Positions 56,422 through 64,000 of a stretch of 64,000 nt of DNA are shown one piece after another. Numbering within the stretch: position 1 is the stretch's first letter; the number at the start of each line of letters is the position of its first letter. A program made the translations under genes and the position numbers. The stretch covers positions 45,246,012-45,310,011 of the forward strand of contig CM059971.1 of the NCBI GenBank assembly GCA_030490835.1, read 5' to 3'. Source of the stretch: Annona cherimola. Lineage: Eukaryota > Streptophyta > Magnoliopsida > Magnoliales > Annonaceae. Under the pieces are notes generated by a model, which worked only from the letters and a program-made list of their open reading frames with translations, was not told the DNA's origin and ran no database searches.

Positions 56422-58086
56422 ATGAAGTTGAAAATGCCGCTCACTAGAGCTAAAGCAAGAGTCAACAAAGGAAAGGCCCCGATGGAAGAATTAGTTTATC
56501 ATGCAAGGGGCGAAGCCAGTAAAAGGACTAGTAGGGCAAAATCTGAGGAGCAGTCCTCTAGGACCCGCCCACGGCGAGAGGAAAGCCCTAGACCTCAAGC
56601 AGAGGTCAATATAAAAGAAAAAATTGCTGCGGCTATCGAAAAAGCTATGCAGCAATGGACAGCCCAGGCTGCTGGGTTCTTGCAAGAAATGAGGAACCAG
56701 CAAGCCCCACCATCAAGAGGAGATGGGGAAAGACCAGAGCCCTCGGCCAATCCCGACACGTCAAGGGGAGTGGAGGATAGTCTCCTTGAGGCCGACAGAA
56801 AGGCTATCAATGCCTTTCTTGCCCAGAGACTGCCCAAGTTGGCAGGGGAACCGGACCCCCTCATTGCAGAGCAATGGATTACGGAAATTAAGAAATTATT
56901 TAGAATATCGCCCTGCAATGATCAGCAAAAAGTGCTATGCGCTACCCACCTGCTGATAAAAGATGCTTATGAATGGTGGGAAACGCTAATGGTCACTATG
57001 CTACATCCAGAGCAAGTTTCGTGGCATGAGTTTTTGGAGGAATTAAATAAAGAATATCTCCCTGTAGGGCTACAGAGCAAGAGGGTTATAGAATTCGAAA
57101 AGCTTTACCAAGATAGGATGACAGTCACAGAATATGCTACAAAATTTAATGCCTTGGTAAGATATGTTCCATGGATCGCCAATGTGCCGGAAAATAAGGC
57201 ACAAAGGTTCCAGAGGAGATTGAGACCCCAGCTAAGAGAGGGGTTAGCCCCATTATTAATAAAGGACTATGCCTCTAGCATTGAGAGGGCTAGGGCATTG
57301 GAGATGGAGTCTATGAGGACTCAGGAGCTTAGGCAAGCTCAAAAACAATTCTTTTCAGCCTCTAAGGAAGGTGAGGCTAATAAAGGAAAAAGGAGAATCG
57401 CCGAGAGAAAGAAGATCGGCGACAAGACACAGAGCACCCTGACTTGCAGAACTTGCCACAAACGCCATTCAGGCGAATGTTTACAAGGAACGGGGAAATG
57501 CTACAAATGTGGCCAAGTGGGTCATGTGGCCCGGGACTGCGGGACCGACGAAGCCAAGATAATAAAGTGCTTCAACTATGGTCAAGTCGGACACATTTCG
57601 CCCAATTGTCCGAATAAGCCACAAGGAGCACAAGCTCGAGGGAGGCCGACCCAACAAAAAGTCCCCGCCATCGCTAATCGACCCGGTACTGCTGTCAACC
57701 CAGTGCGTGTCCAAGCCCTCACCCGAACGGAGTCACAAGAGATGGAGGAAAAAGTGATTACAGGTATGATTTACATTTTGGGAAATTCTGGAGTAGCTTT
57801 ATTTGATTCTGGAGCTACGCATTCATTTATATCATACCAATTTGTAATCACACACGCACTTCGGGTAGAGGAAACCAGTAGTACTATACATGTAGAATCC
57901 CCAGTATATAGATTGGCAAGTATAAATCAAATCTGCAAAGCATGTCCTATCAAGATAGGAACAAAAATATTAGAAGCTGATCTCATCCTATTACCCATGA
58001 CAGAGTTTGCTGTCATATTAGGGATGGATTGGCTAAGTCAATGGGGTGCAACAATTGATTGTAGAAATAAAAAAGGTGCAATTTGA
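56422..58086 (+). CDS. gag: Gypsy Gag-protease (554 aa), frameshifted into pol
   Basis: Encodes the capsid protein plus retropepsin. The start at 56422 is the first ATG of the frame; Met-5 (56434, MPLTRAKAR) is an equally good start. A basic N-terminus leads to the Retrotrans_gag domain at about 130-290 (YEWWETL, FLEELNKEYLP, YATKFNALVRY). A CCHC knuckle (CYKCGQVGHVARDC) is at 360-373; a second, at 383-396, has Tyr for its second Cys (CFNYGQVGHISPNC). Protease Asp is residue 462 in LFDSGATHSFIS. The frame ends early because a run of six A at 58069-58074 appears to carry one extra base; the protease end and pol linker continue in another frame. Confidence 0.9.
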   Translation: MKLKMPLTRAKARVNKGKAPMEELVYHARGEASKRTSRAKSEEQSSRTRPRREESPRPQAEVNIKEKIAAAIEKAMQQWTAQAAGFLQEMRNQQAPPSRGDGERPEPSANPDTSRGVEDSLLEADRKAINAFLAQRLPKLAGEPDPLIAEQWITEIKKLFRISPCNDQQKVLCATHLLIKDAYEWWETLMVTMLHPEQVSWHEFLEELNKEYLPVGLQSKRVIEFEKLYQDRMTVTEYATKFNALVRYVPWIANVPENKAQRFQRRLRPQLREGLAPLLIKDYASSIERARALEMESMRTQELRQAQKQFFSASKEGEANKGKRRIAERKKIGDKTQSTLTCRTCHKRHSGECLQGTGKCYKCGQVGHVARDCGTDEAKIIKCFNYGQVGHISPNCPNKPQGAQARGRPTQQKVPAIANRPGTAVNPVRVQALTRTESQEMEEKVITGMIYILGNSGVALFDSGATHSFISYQFVITHALRVEETSSTIHVESPVYRLASINQICKACPIKIGTKILEADLILLPMTEFAVILGMDWLSQWGATIDCRNKKGAI

Positions 58087-58327
58087 AGCACCAAAAGATG
58101 AAATAGAGATCAGTAAAATAAGACAGCCAGAAAACACAATAAGGATGGTATCAGCTACGAAAGCAGCTAAGCTGATGCGCCAACAATGTACAGCTTATCT
58201 GATCTCTATAAACACAATTAGAGATGGGGTACCTATGGAACAAATTCTAGTGGTAAAGGAATTTCCAGATATTTTTCCAAAGGAGCTATGTAATTTACCA
58301 CCAGAAAGAGAATGGATATGGAGATAG
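58046..58327 (+). pseudogene. Protease-RT linker in shifted frame
   Basis: The family pattern continues here in a different frame: the end of the protease and a segment containing VVKEFPDIFPKEL, which precedes reverse transcriptase in gypsy Pol. It stops after PPERE because one base appears to be missing near 58310, after which the pol frame resumes. Confidence 0.75.
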
Positions 58328-61137
58328 AAATTATTTCAGGAACAGCCCCAATATCTAAGGCCCCATATAGGATGGCACCAGCCGAGTTGGCTGAGTTGAA
58401 AGTACAGATTCAAGATTTATTAGATAAGGGGTTTATTAGACCCAGTGCATCACCTTGGGGAGCTCCAGTATTATTTGTAAGGAAAAAGGATGGGAGTTTG
58501 AGACTCTGTATTGATTACAGAGAATTGAACAAAGTAACAGTAAAAAATAAGTACCCACTCCCAAGAATAGATGATCTTTTTGATCAATTAAAAGGAGCTT
58601 CTACATTTTCAAAAATTGATTTACAGTCAGGTTACCACCAGTTGAGGATATGTCCAAAGGACATACATAAAACAGCATTCAGAACAAGATATGGGCATTA
58701 TGAATTCTTAGTCATGCCATTTGGACTAACGAATGCTCCAGCTGTGTTTATGGATATGATGAATAGGATTTTTCGAGAATTGTTGGATCAATTTGTGGTG
58801 GTATTCATTAATGATATATTAATTTATTCAAAGACAGAAGAAGAACATGAGAAGCATTTAAGGATAGTGTTGGAAATTCTTCGAAGGGAGAAATTATATG
58901 CTAAATTAAAAAAATGTGAGTTTTGGTTGAAACAGGTAGCCTTTCTCGGCAACATTATATCCGAGAAGGGAATACAAGTAGATCCCCAAAAGATTGAGGC
59001 AATAACAAAGTGGCCACAACCAACAAATATCACGGAAATAAGAAGTTTCCTAGGGCTAGCTGGCTACTGCAGAAGATTTGTGGAAGGATTCTCACAATTG
59101 TCAGCTCCGCTCACAAAGCTGGTAAGGAAAGGAGTTAGGTATGAATGGACACAGGAATGTGAGAATAGCTTCCAGGAATTAAAGAAAAGACTGGTAAAAG
59201 CTCAAATTCTAACATTACCTACGGAAAAGGAAGGGTTTGTGATCTATAGTGATGCCTCAAAGAAAGGATTAGGATGTGTACTGATGCAAAATGAAAAAGT
59301 TATATTATACGCATCTCGACAACTCAAGCCAAATGAGGTAAACTATCCAACCCATGATTTAGAATTGGCAGCAGTAGTCTTTGCCTTGAAAATATGGAGA
59401 CATTATTTATATGGAGTTAAATGTGAGGTCTATACTGATCACAAGAGCCTCAAGTATATTATTACTCAAAAGGAGTTAAATATGAGGCAAAGGAGATGAC
59501 TCGAATTACTCAAGGATTATGACCTTGACATTTTATATCATCCAGGCAAAGCCAATGTAGTAGCCGATGCGCTAAGTAGAAATGTTAGCTTAGCACATCT
59601 CATCACAAAGAAAGAAGGGCTATTACAAGAATTGAGACAATTAGAATTAATTGTAAGCCCACCTGGGGTACAAGTTAGATTGTCTCAATTACAAATCCAG
59701 TCAAATTTATTTGAGCAAATTAAAATGGCTCAACAAGAAAATGGGGATTTCAAGAATTATGTGGAGAAAATGATTAAGAAAAATCCCAGTGAATACATAC
59801 AAGATGAACATGGGATGTACAGATATAAGGGTCGCCTATGTATACCCAATCAAGAGGAAGTAAAGAAACAGATATTGAAAGAAGCACATTTCTCTCCATT
59901 TTCGATGCATCCAGGTAGCACCAAGATGTATCAAGACATAAAAAAGATGTATTGGTGGAATAATATGAAGAGAGAGATTGCTGAATATGTGGCTAAGTGC
60001 CTAACATGTCAAAGGGTTAAGGCTGATCATCAAAGAACCCCTGGAAAATTACAGTCGCTAGAAGTCCCAGAATGGAAATGGGATGATATTACTCTGGATT
60101 TTATTGAAGGGTTGCCAAGAACCCATAATGGAAATGATGCTATATGGGTCATAGTAGATAGATTATCAAAGGTAGCTCATTTCCTAACCATCAAGAAAAA
60201 TTTTACTGCTGAGCGACTGGTTAAGATTTATTATAAGGAGATAGTGAGATTGCATGGAGTACCTAAGTCAATAGTTTCCGATCGAGATTCCAGTTTTACA
60301 TCTCGATTTTGGAAAAGTTTACATCAAACCTTAGGTACGCAGCTGAAATTCAGCACAACATTTCATCCTCAAACTGATGGACAGACAGAAAGGGTAAATC
60401 AAATAGTAGAGGATATGCTGAGGATGTGTACAGTAGAATTTGGAGGATCGTGGGATGAATATTTGGCTATGGCAGAATTTGCTTATAACAATAGTTATCA
60501 AGCGAGTATTCAAATGGCCCCATTTGAAGCTTTATATGGACGAAAATGCAGAACTCCTCTAAACTGGGATGCAGTGGGAGAAAGAAAATTAGCTCCAGAC
60601 CTCCCAAAGAGAATGGCAGAAAAAGTCCAAGTGATTCGCCAGTGTATACTCACAGCCCAGAGCAGGCAAAAGAGTTACACCGATTACAAAAGAAGGGATT
60701 TAAATATCCAAGTTGGGGATCACGTGTTTGTCAAAGTAATGCCATTCAAAGGGGTCACCCTATTTGGAAAGAGGGGAAAATTAAACCCGAGATATGTTGG
60801 ACCCTTTGAAGTTTTGGAAAAGATAGGCAACCTAGCCTATAGAATAGCTCTGCCACCAGCCCTCAGTGTCATCCACAATGTGTTTCACATCTCCATGCTC
60901 AGGAAATATGTTTCCGATCCAACCCATGTGTTGATAGCGGAAAATTTGCCAATACAAGAACACTTGAACTATGAGGAAAGGCCAATCAAAATATTGGATT
61001 TCAAGATCAAGAAACTTCGGAACAGAGAGATCGAATATGTAAAGGTACAATGGAATCGATATTCAGAATCCGAAGTCACATGGGAGTTACGGGAAGAAGT
61101 TGAAAGAAAGTGCCCTCAATTATTCGAAGAAAGATAG
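58312..61137 (+). pseudogene. pol: Gypsy Pol (RT, RNase H, integrase, chromodomain) with stop and RT mutation
   Basis: RT motifs are clear ([37 protein letters not shown]), but the catalytic box reads FINDIL instead of FIDDIL: a GAT-to-AAT change at 58810-58812. RNase H follows ([22 protein letters not shown]). A TGA at 59497-59499 replaces an expected Trp codon; the same frame reopens (YHPGKANVVADALSR) and runs to 61137. Integrase has the HHCC zinc region (about 59890-60015), Asp in TLDFIEG and SDRDSSF, and Glu in TERVNQIVED. The GPF region and a chromodomain (last ~55 residues, PIKILDFK to VTWELREE) complete it. The chromodomain places it in the Tekay/Del group. Confidence 0.92.
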
Positions 61138-61158
61138 GTTTCGGGACGAAACCTATTG

Positions 61159-61173
61159 TAAGGGGGGGAGAAT
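61159..61173 (+). other. Polypurine tract, Tekay gypsy
   Basis: TAAGGGGGGGAGAAT directly before the 3' LTR. Only 20 bases separate it from the pol stop. Confidence 0.88.
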
Positions 61174-63734
61174 TGTGGAACCCTGACCGTATACGCGTTG
61201 TTTCGACTGTATACGCGTCATTTCGACATTTGTAATTTTGTAATTATTTTATAAATAAATAAAAATTCATGAATTATATTGATGGATATGTGTATTGGAG
61301 ATTGAAATAATGCAATTAGAAATTTAACCCCGTGAATACTGCATGTGAATAGTGCACGTGAATAGTAACTAAGGACTAAGACCCGTGATTAAGAGTTAAT
61401 CACTTGGATTAACTTAATCAAAAAAAGACAAAATAGAGATTTAATCACTACAAGAAAAAATAGCAATTCTTTTGGATATTTTAATCCAAGTTTGGATTTT
61501 TGTGGAAAAATAGAAAAAATTCATAAATTGCAAACCGGGCGTCGGAATTCGATGAAATTTTTTATGGATGGTTAAAAATTCATGATGGACATGATGAATA
61601 GATCAAGATGTGATGAAAATCACAAATCAAAGGTCAAGATGAAACGTCAAATGAAAAATCAAAAAGTAGCATTACTTTAATTAAATGCTACTTTTGACTT
61701 TTTTAATAAATTAAATAATAAAAAATTAAAAAATTAAATGAAAAGCAACATGGCATGGGCGTGAGCAGCAGGGGAGTTATGGCCATTTGACTTTGATCAA
61801 TGGTCCAAATTCATCCAAATCACAAATCAAGGGTTTAGATTTAATTAGCTTAAAATTAATTAAATAAAAAATAATAAAAATAGGAAAAAATAGGGCCGCA
61901 TAGGGTGGGCTGGAGCAGACCTAGGGTGGCTGCTCTTGGCTCAAGGCATTCTTCAAAATTAGAAAAAAATACATTTTTATAATTAAATACCTCAAGCTAA
62001 GGGGGTAAAATCTAATTTTGTCAAAAATCAAAAAATATAAATAGGGGGAAAGGTGAGAACGACCAGAAGCACTCCAAGCTTGAAAACTTCAAGCATTCCC
62101 ACCCCCAAACACGTTTTTGCCCTTTAGAGAAAGAAGGAGAAAGTTAGAGAGAAAAAGTGTGAGAAAAAGAGGCGTATCTCCGCTTCGGGTAAGTGATTTC
62201 TACCCAAATTTCTTTTGGATGTTAAGTAAGGTAAAACCATGCTTAGATAATCTCCAAGCATGAGAAAATAAGTATAGATATAATGTTTAAATGGAATTGT
62301 GCCGAAACATCAAAAATTTGGAGCGAAGATAGGGTATTTGGGAAGATAGCATATGATATGTGAAAATAATGCTCCAAAATTGATAAGTGATGATTTGGGA
62401 TGTATGATTATGATAAATATGATGTTGGAATAATGATATATTAATTTCATGATTTTTGGAATTAAGGATTATGCTTAAGTGAATTTATGATGATTTTTAG
62501 TATACGGAGAAAATGATTTTTTTTGGCCAAGTAAATGATGATAAATTCAAAATATAAAAAATGTCCAATGATATACTAGGCATAAGGTATGTCTTGGTAT
62601 TTTTTTATTTTTGGAAAAAATATCAATTTTTAAAACCCATTAACAGTAACCACGTCGTTGTGAATAGTAACCACGGATGAACAGTGATTTTGCTACAGTG
62701 ATATGCTACAGTGAACAGCGTGATTTTGGAGAAAATTTGGAAATTAATATTTGAATATAAGTATGGAATTTTTGAAGAATTTATGGACAAAAATATCTAT
62801 GTAAAGAAATAATGCCCAAATATTATAAAGCATACATGGGAAGCAGCTTAAATAGAGGAAATGAAATATCCTTTGTCCTTGAATAGGAAAAGGAAAAGAG
62901 AAGGTCGAAGACACCTCCTAAGAAGGTAAGCAAGTTATATGTTTTGCAAATTATTTCCAAAATGCTTGAAATTGTTTGCAAGTTGCTTTATGAAATTTAT
63001 TTAAGGTTGGCCATACCTATAACTGCTTTACATGAACTGAAGTTCGTTTTGTGAAATTATTTATTAAATGCTTTTTATGAAATTGTTTATGATTTGCAAA
63101 TATCATGCCGGCATGTGTATGAGAATGAGCATGTGCACGAGGAATAGGCCTTAGTCGAGGTAGTAAGCGGACCGGATGTCCCCCTCGCTATTGCCAAGTC
63201 TTTTAATAGGCCCAGGCCGGCGGCGACCTCCCTGAAATGGGAGCATGTATGGGATGGGCGCCTAGCTAGCGTTGCATCCAAAGGAATGTCATGAATACTA
63301 TGTATGCATTGCATTTACATTTTACGAAATGCATGAAAATGATTGAAAAATTATGTATAGCTTGCTTACTGAGTATTATTACTTACCCATGCTTTTTCAA
63401 CAACAGACATGAAATGATGATGAAGGCAGCATGCCAAGTGTTATGTAGTTTTTGATATAAATGATGTTTATGTAAACTTTATGTAAAGTCAACGATGATA
63501 ATTTTGAGATGAAAAGGGAATATTTTTATTCCAATGAAAATGTTTATGGAATAGTTTTTTATCATAACTGTGTTATGTGAAATATATTTCAAATTGGATG
63601 AATGATGGGAATTTTCCATGTATTGATGAAAAAAAAATCCTGCCGTGTGATCAGGGCAACAATCCTGAGTCACGTTTACCAAGCAAAACGATCCCGGAGT
63701 AAGGCTTCTAGGCACCTCGGTTCGGGGCGCCACA
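61174..63734 (+). repeat. 3' LTR of Tekay gypsy (2561 bp)
   Basis: The fuller copy of the pair. It includes a 448-bp block (62981-63428) with the GC-rich LTR core (about 63160-63270), absent from the 5' LTR, and a 126-bp block at about 62612-62737 with repeated AACAGTGA/GTGAATAGT motifs. Minus-strand open frames 63087-63314 and 63479-63733 are LTR sequence. Confidence 0.92.
62036..62043 (+). promoter_or_regulatory. TATA box, Tekay gypsy 3' LTR
   Basis: TATAAATA in the same context as the 5' LTR box. It would direct read-through into LTR H. Confidence 0.55.
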
Positions 63735-64000
63735 CCTTGTCCACTTATTACCTCAACTAGCCTACTTGATTTCCATTACATGCATGTCTTTTAGTCACCC
63801 CGGCATTATATACCTCCTTACACATGGAACTTGTCATTCTCATGTAGAGAATCCTTTGCACCATCCCTCTTTAATATCATTTCAAAGAAACATCGTATAG
63901 CGTAATTGTGAAACAGTGAGCAATCATTTATTTCAATAGAAATAAACATTTCAATACTCGTATAGACAAGGAATGGTCATCCTTAAACAACTTGGAAAGC
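63735..64000 (-). repeat. Tekay-type LTR H, part 2
   Basis: Resumes with CCTTG and GTCCACTTATTACCTC, matching LTR B at 9766 onward, and runs off the window end at a GGAATGGTCATCCTTAAAC block. Confidence 0.7.

Larger units (their letters stand above)
54240..63734 (+). mobile_element. Tekay (chromovirus) Ty3/gypsy retrotransposon
   Basis: The 9.5-kb element has TGTGG...CCACA LTRs (1968 and 2561 bp), a Met-tRNA primer site, gag-protease, pol with a C-terminal chromodomain, a polypurine tract and a perfect CCTTG duplication. The aligned parts of the LTRs differ at roughly twenty positions by eye (about 1%), so it is recent, but the 5' LTR has lost about 600 bp. Coding lesions (two frameshifts, one stop, RT catalytic Asp changed) make it non-autonomous. 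Confidence 0.93.

Noticed and set aside
56491..56918. Minus-strand open frames over the gypsy gag
   Set aside because: They are antisense shadows of a clear Gag reading frame.

Overview
This is intergenic heterochromatin from a flowering-plant nuclear genome. It is AT-rich and I see no host gene, tRNA or rRNA in it. Almost every base can be assigned to LTR retrotransposons nested inside one another. The plant origin follows from the lineages: SIRE-like Ty1/copia elements with long LTRs, chromodomain Ty3/gypsy elements of the Tekay/Del type, an Athila-like gypsy element, and initiator-Met-tRNA primer sites. The species cannot be told from the sequence.

Layout. 1-22930 is a stack of Tekay-type LTR pieces, all in minus orientation: A ends at 484; B is split into three parts; D and E follow. 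B was hit by a young, nearly coding-complete plus-strand SIRE-like copia element (814-9739, target duplication CCGAT/CCGAC) and by a solo LTR, C (12199-16052, duplication ATTTT). 22931-48501 is a truncated Athila-like element. Its 5' LTR is interrupted by a minus-strand Tekay-type element with LTRs up to 5.6 kb (23858-35250, duplication ATTTT). Its leader is interrupted by a decayed minus-strand SIRE-like copia (36009-45892, duplication CTTTT). Athila coding sequence stops between protease and reverse transcriptase at about 48501 and runs straight into inverted Tekay-type LTR pieces (48502-50436). Two more minus-strand LTRs follow (G from 50437, H from 53505). H is split by a plus-strand Tekay gypsy (54240-63734, perfect CCTTG duplication) and continues to the window end.

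How the parts work. The copia elements encode Gag (two CCHC knuckles and a coiled coil) and Pol (protease, integrase, reverse transcriptase, RNase H). The Tekay gypsy encodes Gag-protease and a Pol ending in a chromodomain. Each element has LTR promoters with TATA boxes, a primer-binding site after the 5' LTR and a polypurine tract before the 3' LTR. The plus copia has long open gag and pol frames and LTRs with only about ten differences by eye. The Tekay gypsy has two frameshifts, one stop and a mutated catalytic Asp. The minus copia has many stops and lacks RNase H.

The least ordinary content is: (1) a broken additional ORF of about 540 codons in the env position of the minus copia, resembling the plant 'putative transposon protein' / SIRE env-like family and preceded by a CT-rich leader; (2) tandem repetition of the primer-binding-site module in the Tekay elements, and PBS-like repeats upstream of the polypurine tract in the plus copia; (3) arrays of short dyad-symmetric repeats inside the LTRs; (4) a GC-rich LTR core that is repeatedly the site of insertions and deletions. 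No wholly new biological system is demonstrated; these are leads in retrotransposon biology.
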